From Susulua sp964590995 (GTDB lineage: Bacteria; Omnitrophota; Gorgyraeia; Duberdicusellales; 4484-171), in contig CAZPYY010000012.1 in the NCBI GenBank assembly GCA_964590995.1, forward strand, positions 1-21,332: a DNA stretch of 21,332 nt, written 5' to 3'. Shown piece after piece: positions 1 to 6,251 of this stretch. Position numbers and translations under genes: made by a program. Position 1 is the first letter of the stretch. Every line of letters begins with the position of its first letter. The notes beneath the pieces were generated by a model. It saw only the letters and a program-made list of their open reading frames with translations. It was not told where the DNA came from and did no database searches.

Positions 1-44
1 CGGGAGTATTTTGAGTGGATATGAAAATCAGCTACAAACTCCAT
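1..44 (-). CDS. PHP-domain protein, N-terminal fragment cut by window edge
   Basis: Only the first 14 codons and part of the next are inside the window, reading MEFVADFHIHSKYSR. The D-x-H-x-H signature at the very N-terminus is the first metal-binding motif of PHP-domain phosphoesterases. The form ADFHIHSKYSR closely resembles the start of the EndoQ/TIGR00375 family (PHP nuclease-like proteins). The ATG is at 44-42 with an AAGGA Shine-Dalgarno-like stretch about 11 nt upstream. It lies 87 nt downstream of pyrC on the same strand and may be co-transcribed with it. The family assignment rests on this short stretch alone; other PHP families start similarly. Confidence 0.55.
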   Translation of the reverse strand, partial: MEFVADFHIHSKYS

Positions 45-131
45 ATGCTCGACTGTTCCTTAGGGCCTTAACTATTAGTGTTTCTAAATTATCGCTCGGA
101 TAACCAAAAGTGTCAAAAGATAATATTGGGA

Positions 132-1412
132 TTAGTCTTTGTGGTGGGAGTAGATAACTTTGCCTTTTTTGATGGTGTATTCGACTACTCCTTCTAGCTC
201 CTGGCCTAAAAATGGAGTATTCTTGGATTTAGAAGCTATATTTTCTTCCTCTGCCTTCCACTTTCGATCTAAGTCAGCAATAACTAGATCAGCTGCATAG
301 CCCCGGGCAATCTTACCGCGCTTATCTAAGCCGGCAATAGCTGCTGGTTGAGTTGAAAGTTTATTAGCTATGTCTTTTAAATCAAGAGCCTTCTCCTTGA
401 CCAAGAGATTGGTTAGAGAAAAAGCCAATTCTAGCCCGATAAAACCAAAAGGTGCGACTTCAAATGGTAGTTCCTTCTCAGCTAGGGAGTGCGGAGCATG
501 GTCAGTAGCAATACAATCAATTGTTCCGTCTCCTAAGGCCTTCTTTATGGCCGAAAGATCTTTTTTATCTCCCAAAGGAGGGTTAACTTTTAAGTTTCCC
601 GGGAAACCTTTTCTCTCTATATCATCCATAGTTAAGGTAAAGTAGTGCGGGCAGGTCTCAGCAGTAACCTTAACTCCTTCCTTTTTAGCTCTTCTTATTA
701 TCTCTAAACTTCTGGCGCTACTTATATGGGCAAGGTGAATTCTAGCATCTAAATATTTGGCCAGTTCAATATCGCGAGCAACAATTAAGCTTTCAGCAAT
801 ATCAGGAATACCGGCAATTCCGTATTTAGATGAGATAAAGCTCTCGCGCATATTGCCTCCGCGAGATAATTGGTTATCTTCACAGTGAGAAATGATCAGA
901 AGGCCGAACATCTTGGCATATTCATAGGCTCGTCGCAAAATCAAAGTATCCTCTACTGGGAAGCCATCATCGCTTAAAGCAAGACAACCGGCTCTCCTCA
1001 AGGCTCCGAATTCAGTTAATTCTTTACCAGCCCTATTTATAGTTATAGCTCCTACCGGATAGATATCTATAAGGCCAATGCTTTGGCTCTCCTCACTTAT
1101 CCACTTGGCTAGGCCTTCATTATCTATTGCCGGATTAGTATTAGGCATGCAGAAAATTGTAGTAAAGCCTCCTTTGGCAGCAGCTGTAGAGCCACTTAAA
1201 AGATCTTCCTCATCTTCTCTTCCCGGGCTACGCAAATGAGTATGCAAGTCAATGAATCCCGGAAAAACATACTTACCCTTAGCGTCTATTTCTTTATCAG
1301 CTCCTTTAATGCCTTTGCCAACGCCAGCAATCTTCCCATTCTCGATGAGCAAATTAGCCTCGATAATTTCATCGGCATTTACTAAGTGAGCATTTTTTAT
1401 TAAAAGCCTCAT
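132..1412 (-). CDS. pyrC: Dihydroorotase (class I)
   Basis: A 426-aa cyclic amidohydrolase that interconverts carbamoyl-aspartate and dihydroorotate, the third step of de novo pyrimidine synthesis, in the cytoplasm. Visible metal ligands are DLHTH (H57, H59), H176 in SHCED, H229 in LAHIS and the catalytic D304 in TDHAPH. The LSDDG motif (about 147-150) is the class I hallmark, where an Asp takes the place of the carboxylated Lys used by other amidohydrolases. CPHYFTL near 254 and NPPLG near 277 are also standard. The length is normal for the family. The ATG overlaps the pyrB stop in an ATGA, so translation is probably coupled. It belongs to the pyrR-pyrB-pyrC unit and should be controlled by the upstream PyrR attenuator. 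Confidence 0.96.
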   Translation of the reverse strand: MRLLIKNAHLVNADEIIEANLLIENGKIAGVGKGIKGADKEIDAKGKYVFPGFIDLHTHLRSPGREDEEDLLSGSTAAAKGGFTTIFCMPNTNPAIDNEGLAKWISEESQSIGLIDIYPVGAITINRAGKELTEFGALRRAGCLALSDDGFPVEDTLILRRAYEYAKMFGLLIISHCEDNQLSRGGNMRESFISSKYGIAGIPDIAESLIVARDIELAKYLDARIHLAHISSARSLEIIRRAKKEGVKVTAETCPHYFTLTMDDIERKGFPGNLKVNPPLGDKKDLSAIKKALGDGTIDCIATDHAPHSLAEKELPFEVAPFGFIGLELAFSLTNLLVKEKALDLKDIANKLSTQPAAIAGLDKRGKIARGYAADLVIADLDRKWKAEEENIASKSKNTPFLGQELEGVVEYTIKKGKVIYSHHKD

Positions 1413-2350
1413 ATCTCTCTCTTCTTTGTTCCTACTAGATATAACACAGCCATTCTTATGGCTAGGCCATTCTCAGCCTGTTTTAGGATTAAAGGATGCA
1501 CTCTTTCTTTTAGGGAGGAGCTTATTTCAATATCCCAATTTACTGGCCCAGGATGCATAACCAAACAGTCTTTCTTTGCTTTTCTTAACCTCTGAGGCGT
1601 TAGACTAAACCTATCTATATATTCTCTTAAAGTAGAAAAGAAAGCAGTGCCTTGCCTCTCCTTTTGGATTCGAAGCATCATAATAATATCAGCTGAGGGT
1701 ATTTCCTTATCTAAATTATTGGACACCTTAACTCCTAATTTCTCAAATTCATAAGGAATAAGCGTGGTTGGCCCACAAACAGTTACCTTAGAAGAGAATT
1801 TTTGAAAACCAAAAATATTCGAACGAGCTACCCGAGAGTGAGCTATGTCACCAACTATTAAAACATTTAAATTCTCTAAAGCTCCTTTAACTTCTTTTAC
1901 AGTAAACATATCTAAGAGAGCCTGGGTCGGGTGTTCGTTGCGCCCGTCACCAGCATTTATAAGAGAAGCCTGGGTATACCTTGTAAAAGAATTCAGACAA
2001 ACTCCTACGCCTATTCGCATTATCATAATGTCAGGGTGGTAAGACTCTAAATTCTTTATGGTATCGATTACAGTCTCACCCTTAGTTAAACTGCTAGTAG
2101 AAGATGAAAAATTTACTACATCAGCGCTTAAACGCTTTGCAGCTAGCTCAAAAGAAGTCCTGGTCCGGGTCGAATGCTCAAAGAAAAGATTAACAATTGT
2201 TTTTCCGCGCAGAGCCGGGACTTTTTTAACCTCTCTTTCAGATATCTCTTTAAAAGAATCGGCCAGAGAAAACACAATCTCAAGCTCTTGGCGGCTAAAA
2301 TCCTTAATGCCTAAAATGTGTTTTTTCTGCCACTCTTCCATATTAGTCAC
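1409..2350 (-). CDS. pyrB: Aspartate carbamoyltransferase, catalytic chain
   Basis: A 313-aa transcarbamoylase that joins carbamoyl phosphate and aspartate, the committed step of pyrimidine synthesis. Visible active-site blocks are the carbamoyl-phosphate motif STRTRTSFE, SSLTKGE (the mobile Ser/Lys loop), a Met-Arg after the second strand, NEHPTQALLD (catalytic His), GDIAHSRVARS and LRIQKERQ (aspartate-binding Arg/Gln). No pyrI regulatory chain follows, so it is probably the PyrR-type unregulated trimer or a complex with dihydroorotase. Two family-typical positions look altered: the usual RH after the second block is RI, and the C-terminal HPGPxNR reads HPGPVNW (Arg to Trp). It overlaps the 3' end of pyrR by 8 nt and pyrC by 4 nt, consistent with one operon. 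Confidence 0.95.
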   Translation of the reverse strand: MTNMEEWQKKHILGIKDFSRQELEIVFSLADSFKEISEREVKKVPALRGKTIVNLFFEHSTRTRTSFELAAKRLSADVVNFSSSTSSLTKGETVIDTIKNLESYHPDIMIMRIGVGVCLNSFTRYTQASLINAGDGRNEHPTQALLDMFTVKEVKGALENLNVLIVGDIAHSRVARSNIFGFQKFSSKVTVCGPTTLIPYEFEKLGVKVSNNLDKEIPSADIIMMLRIQKERQGTAFFSTLREYIDRFSLTPQRLRKAKKDCLVMHPGPVNWDIEISSSLKERVHPLILKQAENGLAIRMAVLYLVGTKKREI

Positions 2351-2894
2351 TATCCTTTATTACCACTACCTCATCAGTGTCGTCGCTTTCTTTTAGCTTC
2401 ACCTCGACAACTTCCTGGCGTGAGGTGGGAATATTCTTGCCTACATAATCAGCTCGTATTGGTAACTCTCTATATCCTCTATCTACCAAGACTAAGAATT
2501 CTACTCGCTTAGGTCTTCCGAAATCCATAATTTCATTTAAGGCTGCCCGAACAGTTCTGCCAGTGTAAAGAACATCATCAATAAGGATTACCACCTTATC
2601 GCTTAAGTCAAAGGTAAGGCTAGTCTCTTTTACTATTGGCTTAGGGCCAATAGCAGTTAAGTCATCTCTGTAAAGAGTAATGTCTAAGACTCCCAAGGGA
2701 ACGTCTTTGCCTTCTATCTCTTTTATTATCGACTGGATTCTTTTGGCTAGGTGTACTCCCCGAGTCTGGATGCCAACAAGAGCTAGCTCTTCGGAGAGAG
2801 AGCTCTTCTCTAAAATTTGGTGGGCAAGACGATAGAGCGTCCTCTTAATGTCGTCTTGAGAGAGTATTTTCTTCTTTTCCTTCTGGCTACCCAT
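2343..2894 (-). CDS. pyrR: PyrR bifunctional pyr operon attenuator / uracil phosphoribosyltransferase
   Basis: A 183-aa type I phosphoribosyltransferase-fold protein. In this family UMP/UTP-bound PyrR binds a stem-loop in pyr mRNA and favours termination; many members also convert uracil plus PRPP to UMP. The PRPP loop ILIDDVLYTGRTVRAAL lies at about 103-119, and GIQTRGVHLAKRI and LYRDDL are further family blocks. The start fits the normal length. Its ATG follows the U-tract of the attenuator terminator directly, with no Shine-Dalgarno at the usual distance. It leads the pyrR-pyrB-pyrC unit, and its leader holds a recognisable PyrR-binding loop, so gene and target support each other. Confidence 0.95.
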   Translation of the reverse strand: MGSQKEKKKILSQDDIKRTLYRLAHQILEKSSLSEELALVGIQTRGVHLAKRIQSIIKEIEGKDVPLGVLDITLYRDDLTAIGPKPIVKETSLTFDLSDKVVILIDDVLYTGRTVRAALNEIMDFGRPKRVEFLVLVDRGYRELPIRADYVGKNIPTSRQEVVEVKLKESDDTDEVVVIKDSD

Positions 2895-2932
2895 AAAAAT
2901 AAAAAAACCGTTCCAGCTTCATGCTAAAACGG
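2895..2932 (-). terminator. Attenuator terminator in pyr leader
   Basis: Read on the minus strand, a perfectly paired 10-bp hairpin (CCGTTTTAGC / GCTGGAACGG, loop ATGAA; 2932-2908) is followed by a T-rich run that ends at the pyrR start codon. This is a textbook intrinsic terminator placed between the PyrR-binding loop and the first gene. The GGGCCG entering its base can pair with CGGTCC of the PyrR loop, giving a plausible antiterminator. Confidence 0.88.
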
Positions 2933-2975
2933 CCCACTTTTTGAGATTCTTTAAGGTTTCTCATAATATGTCCTT

Positions 2976-2995
2976 GTCGGCCTCACCGGACCGAC
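2976..2995 (-). promoter_or_regulatory. PyrR-binding loop (pyr mRNA anti-antiterminator)
   Basis: On the minus strand GTCGG and CCGAC form a 5-bp stem around TCCGGTGAGG. This matches the known PyrR-binding consensus (UCCnGnGAGG at the top of a hairpin). It lies about 45 nt upstream of the terminator hairpin and directly downstream of a sigma70-type promoter. High UMP should let PyrR hold this loop and permit termination; low UMP should favour the competing pairing and readthrough. Confidence 0.88.
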
Positions 2996-3010
2996 TTAAA
3001 GGCTACGTAA

Positions 3011-3039
3011 TATATACCCTATCTGAGATATTTTGTCAA
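3011..3039 (-). promoter_or_regulatory. sigma70-type promoter of pyrR-pyrB-pyrC
   Basis: Minus-strand TTGACA (3039-3034), a 17-nt spacer and TATATA (3016-3011). The -35 is a perfect consensus. Transcription would begin near 3004, just upstream of the PyrR-binding loop, so the whole attenuator is transcribed. Confidence 0.8.
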
Positions 3040-3069
3040 GGGAAATCTACGAAAGTAGATTTTCCTTGA
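3036..3069. repeat. 15-bp inverted repeat abutting the pyr promoter
   Basis: TCAAGGGAAATCTAC and GTAGATTTTCCTTGA flank a GAAA loop, with 15 pairs including one G-T. It lies between rsmI and the pyrR promoter, and its end overlaps four bases of the -35. No U-tract follows on the minus strand, so it is not a clear intrinsic terminator for rsmI. It could be a terminator, an operator or a palindromic repeat. Confidence 0.6.
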
Positions 3070-3096
3070 TCCTGATCCCCGAAGGGGAGAAGGATC
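3068..3096. repeat. Short palindrome downstream of rsmI
   Basis: GATCCT and AGGATC enclose CCCC-GAA-GGGG with a 3x3 internal loop. It lies 12 nt beyond the rsmI stop. The triloop hairpin (UUC on the minus strand) is like those in the other palindromes of this window. It may help end rsmI transcription, though no T-run follows. Confidence 0.5.
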
Positions 3097-3108
3097 TTAC
3101 GGGCTTAT

Positions 3109-3783
3109 TCAGCCTTTGCTCTTGCGGTTATCTATAGCTACAACAAGCTCACCTTTCGGCTCTTTTTTGCTAAAATGCTCTATAGCCTGGCCTACCCCAA
3201 CTTCAAGAACCTCTTCGAACTTCTTGGTCATCTCGCGAGCGATAACTACTTGAACTTCTCCTAAGGCCTCTTTTATTAATTCCAATGACTTTAAGATCCG
3301 ATAAGGAGATTCAAAAAAGACTAAGGCAAGACCCCATTCTTTTGTCTTCTCTAGTAATTTCTTCTGAGCACTTCTTTTTCGCGGCATATATCCTAAGAAA
3401 GCGAACTTATCGTGTGGTATTGAAGACAGAGCTAAACAATTAATAATACTACTTGGGCCGGGCAAAGAAGTAACTGGTATCCCTTTTTCTCTACAGGTCT
3501 TTATTAATTTATATCCGGGATCTGATATAGTTGGCGTGCCAGCATTTGAGACCAGGGCAATATCTCTACCTTTCTTTAACTCCTCAATAACCAGAGGTAT
3601 TTTTCTTATCTCATTGTGCTCGTAGAAACTAACTAAATCTTTTTTTATATTTAGGCGCTTTAGGAGTAGTCCAGTCTTTCTTGTATCTTCAGCTAAAACA
3701 AGCTCAACCTCTCCTAAGATGCGCGAAGCCCTTAAAGTAATATCTTCTAAATTCCCAATTGGGGTAGCAACTATATATAACAT
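3109..3783 (-). CDS. rsmI: 16S rRNA (cytidine-1402-2'-O)-methyltransferase
   Basis: A 224-aa tetrapyrrole-methylase-fold enzyme that 2'-O-methylates C1402 in the decoding centre of 16S rRNA using SAM. Family blocks are the N-terminal VATPIGNLEDIT, LAEDTRKTG, SFYEHNE, the SAM-loop SNAGTPTISDPG (usually SDAGTP), LPGPSS, FLGYMPRK and FFESPYRI. It is shorter than many family members (about 270-290 aa) because it stops after the methylase core and lacks the usual C-terminal extension. It starts 14 nt downstream of glmS on the same strand, so the two are probably co-transcribed. Confidence 0.92.
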   Translation of the reverse strand: MLYIVATPIGNLEDITLRASRILGEVELVLAEDTRKTGLLLKRLNIKKDLVSFYEHNEIRKIPLVIEELKKGRDIALVSNAGTPTISDPGYKLIKTCREKGIPVTSLPGPSSIINCLALSSIPHDKFAFLGYMPRKRSAQKKLLEKTKEWGLALVFFESPYRILKSLELIKEALGEVQVVIAREMTKKFEEVLEVGVGQAIEHFSKKEPKGELVVAIDNRKSKG

Positions 3784-3797
3784 CTTATTTTTATTGA

Positions 3798-5627
3798 TTA
3801 CTCTACAGTAACTGATTTGGCAAGATTCCGTGGTTGGTCTATTTCACATCCTCTATTTTTCGCTACAAAGTAAGCGAATAATTGTAGACTCACCGCTACT
3901 AAAAAAGGGCTTAGATCTTGATTTGTAATTTGAGGGATGTAGATTATTTGGCGGCTTAAAGTGCTTGCTTCCTTATCCCCGGCGTTTAGTATTGTTAGGA
4001 TCTTGCCCTTTCTTGCCTTTACTTCTTGCATGTTAGCAACCATCTTCTCATAGAGTGAGTCCCTAGGAGCAATGCAGACAATCGCCCGATACTCATCAAT
4101 TAAAGCAATCGGCCCATGCTTCATCTCGCCAGCCGGATAGCCTTCAGCAGGAATATAGGAAATCTCTTTTAACTTTAAAGCTCCTTCTAGGGCTGAAGGA
4201 TAATTTATGCCCCGGCCTAAGAATAAAAATGAACCGAATCTCGAGAACTTATTGGCGATCCTCTTAATCTTTAGGCTAGTATTTAAAACCTCCTGAAGGC
4301 AATGAGGAATTCCCTTCAGGTCGCTTAAGGTCTCTTGTATCTCGCTATCCTTCATCGCCTTATTTAGCTTAGCTAAGTAGAGTGAAAATAGATAAAGACA
4401 GAAAACCTGGGCAGTGTAAGCCTTGGTTGAGGCAACGCCAATCTCAGGACCAGCTAAAGTCGAGATAACACTATCGCTCTCCTTAACTAAGCTTGAGCCC
4501 AGAACATTACAGACGCTTAAAATCTTTGCCCCGCACTTCTTTGCTTCTCTTACTGCCGCTAAGGTATCAGCAGTCTCCCCGGATTGAGAGATAGCTAAAA
4601 ACAAATCCCCTCTTCCTAACTTAAGCCTTCGATAGCGAAACTCTGAAGAAGTATCTATTTCAACATCGATATCGCAATGCTTCTCAAGGAAGTACTTAGC
4701 TACATAGCCAGCATGATAAGCAGTACCACAGGCAGTTATGAAAATCTTCTTTATTTTCTTTAAGTAGTTATCGGCAAGCTTAAAGCCGGGAAAGTGAATT
4801 CTAGCACCCTTGCAATACAGAGAGAGGATCTTTCGCAAAACCGCTGGCTGTTCAAGAATCTCTTTGAGCATAAAGTGCTCATAGCCCTTTTTCTCTGCCT
4901 CTTCAGCTCTGACCTTAACGTCTTCTACTTTTGGCCTTAATGCTTTCTTCTGAAAATCAAATACCCTCACCCTCCCCCTTTCTAATACTGCTACTTCTTG
5001 GTCTTTTAAATAAATAGCCTTCTTGGTAAAGGGAAGTAGGGCTGGAATATCTGAAGCCAAGAAATTACCTTTTTTGCTTAAGCCAACGATTAAAGGGCTG
5101 GCTTTTCTAACAGCAACAAGTTTTCCGGGTTCATCAACAGAAATTACTCCTAAGGCAAATGACCCTTCTAGTTTACTTACTGCTTTAAGAACAGCATCCT
5201 CAAGAGACTTTTTATAAAACTTCGCAATGAGATGAATTATAACCTCAGTATCGGTCTCGCTTAAGAACTTATACCCTTCTTTAATTAGCTGCCTCTTTAA
5301 GGGAAGAAAGTTTTCAATAATTCCATTATGGACAAGAGCAATTCTTTTTTGAGGATCTAAGTGCGGGTGAGCATTAATCTTATTGGGCCTGCCATGAGTT
5401 GCCCAACGAGTATGCAAGACACAAAGAGGTGTCTTTGTGTTTAGTCTGTCTCTTAGCTCCTCTTTTAGTTTTTGAATCTTGCCGGATCGTTTTCTTAAAA
5501 AAAGTTTCTGCTTATCTATCGCAGCAACTCCGCAAGAATCATACCCTCTATACTCTAGCCGTGATAATCCTCCAACCAGTGAAGAAAACGGGAGTCCTTT
5601 ACCTACGTATCCAAAAATCCCGCACAT
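3798..5627 (-). CDS. glmS: Glutamine-fructose-6-phosphate aminotransferase (isomerising)
   Basis: A 609-aa enzyme that makes glucosamine-6-phosphate from fructose-6-phosphate and glutamine, the entry to peptidoglycan and LPS amino sugars. The N-terminal class II amidotransferase begins MCGIFGYVG with nucleophile Cys2 (initiator Met removed in the family), then LEYRGYDS, HTRWATHG and HNGIIEN. Two SIS sugar-isomerase domains follow, with ACGTAYHAG, SQSGETADT, STKAYTAQ and LGRGINYPSALEGALKLKEISY. The C-terminal DQPRNLAKSVTVE is the family's conserved tail. Length is standard. The ATG overlaps the stop of the upstream membrane-protein gene by one base (TAATG). No glmS ribozyme is expected, given that tight junction. 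Confidence 0.97.
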   Translation of the reverse strand: MCGIFGYVGKGLPFSSLVGGLSRLEYRGYDSCGVAAIDKQKLFLRKRSGKIQKLKEELRDRLNTKTPLCVLHTRWATHGRPNKINAHPHLDPQKRIALVHNGIIENFLPLKRQLIKEGYKFLSETDTEVIIHLIAKFYKKSLEDAVLKAVSKLEGSFALGVISVDEPGKLVAVRKASPLIVGLSKKGNFLASDIPALLPFTKKAIYLKDQEVAVLERGRVRVFDFQKKALRPKVEDVKVRAEEAEKKGYEHFMLKEILEQPAVLRKILSLYCKGARIHFPGFKLADNYLKKIKKIFITACGTAYHAGYVAKYFLEKHCDIDVEIDTSSEFRYRRLKLGRGDLFLAISQSGETADTLAAVREAKKCGAKILSVCNVLGSSLVKESDSVISTLAGPEIGVASTKAYTAQVFCLYLFSLYLAKLNKAMKDSEIQETLSDLKGIPHCLQEVLNTSLKIKRIANKFSRFGSFLFLGRGINYPSALEGALKLKEISYIPAEGYPAGEMKHGPIALIDEYRAIVCIAPRDSLYEKMVANMQEVKARKGKILTILNAGDKEASTLSRQIIYIPQITNQDLSPFLVAVSLQLFAYFVAKNRGCEIDQPRNLAKSVTVE

Positions 5628-6100
5628 TATTCTTTCTCCTCTACCTCTTTCTTTTTTTGAGGAAGAACAAACGCTTTCTCAACGTCTTTGTTAGTAAAAT
5701 AAAGAATGAGTATGCCTGGATATATTATTTGCAAAAGGGCACTATTAATGAATGAAGATTGAAATAAAACTGCTACAGCAACTAAGATAACCATAAAGAA
5801 AGAAAAGTAAAGAGTAAGGCGGCGGCCCCACTCTCTTCGGCGAAGAACCCCCCACCCTGAGACCAGGAATATCCCGGCTAAAACTATTTGCGATAAGATA
5901 ACTAGTTTAAACTGCTCCCGGGTTAAGGTTTGACCCTGTATATACTTGCTCAACTCAGCTAAAAGAGCCTTGGTGGTCTCAGAAGAAGGGTCCTTGTAGA
6001 CAAGAAAGAAGAAGCCTAAGGAGAATACTCCCACAACAAAGTTAAATCCTCCTAAAATTAATATACCTAAAGGTTTCCTCTTCTCTTGTGTCTCTTGCAT
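5627..6100 (-). CDS. Small four-helix membrane protein, function unknown
   Basis: A 157-aa protein that I do not recognise as a named family. It shows four hydrophobic segments at about residues 12-34, 66-84, 92-113 and 117-133. A charged, glutamine-rich stretch (about 37-63) lies between the first two, and a lysine/glutamate-rich tail follows after 135. The short RRREWGRR stretch before the third helix resembles small polytopic proteins of the DUF type with a GRxWAR-like loop, but that is only a general likeness. It sits between tRNA-Glu and glmS on the same strand and is probably translated together with glmS (1-nt overlap). Inner-membrane location is inferred from hydrophobicity. Confidence 0.75.
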   Translation of the reverse strand: MQETQEKRKPLGILILGGFNFVVGVFSLGFFFLVYKDPSSETTKALLAELSKYIQGQTLTREQFKLVILSQIVLAGIFLVSGWGVLRRREWGRRLTLYFSFFMVILVAVAVLFQSSFINSALLQIIYPGILILYFTNKDVEKAFVLPQKKKEVEEKE

Positions 6101-6127
6101 CTCTTAGCTCCCTATAAAAATAAAAAG

Positions 6128-6202
6128 CGACCCCAGCCGGATTTGAACCGGCGCCGTCGCCGTGAAAGGGCGATGTCCTGGACCGGGCTAGACGATGGGG
6201 TC
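6128..6202 (-). tRNA. tRNA-Glu (anticodon TTC)
   Basis: A 75-nt cloverleaf with acceptor GACCCCA / TGGGGTC, anticodon loop CTTTCAC (TTC) and T arm GCCGG-TTCAAAT-CCGGC, with discriminator G. The 3' CCA is not encoded. The stop of gyrA lies 49 nt upstream and the next gene starts 27 nt downstream. Confidence 0.97.
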
Positions 6203-6214
6203 GAAAGCGTTTCT

Positions 6215-6242
6215 ATTTTAGATTATAAAGTTAATTTGTCAA
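6215..6242 (-). promoter_or_regulatory. Promoter of tRNA-Glu
   Basis: Minus-strand TTGACA (6242-6237), 16-nt spacer and TAAAAT (6220-6215), in the short gyrA-tRNA gap. The same -35/spacer/-10 combination appears in front of rpmH. It probably also serves the membrane protein and glmS. Confidence 0.75.
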
Positions 6243-6251
6243 TAAACTTTC

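Noticed and set aside
370..645. Plus-strand open frames within the minus-strand genes (for example here in pyrC)
   Set aside because: They are antisense shadows of strongly supported genes and have no domains or Shine-Dalgarno of their own.
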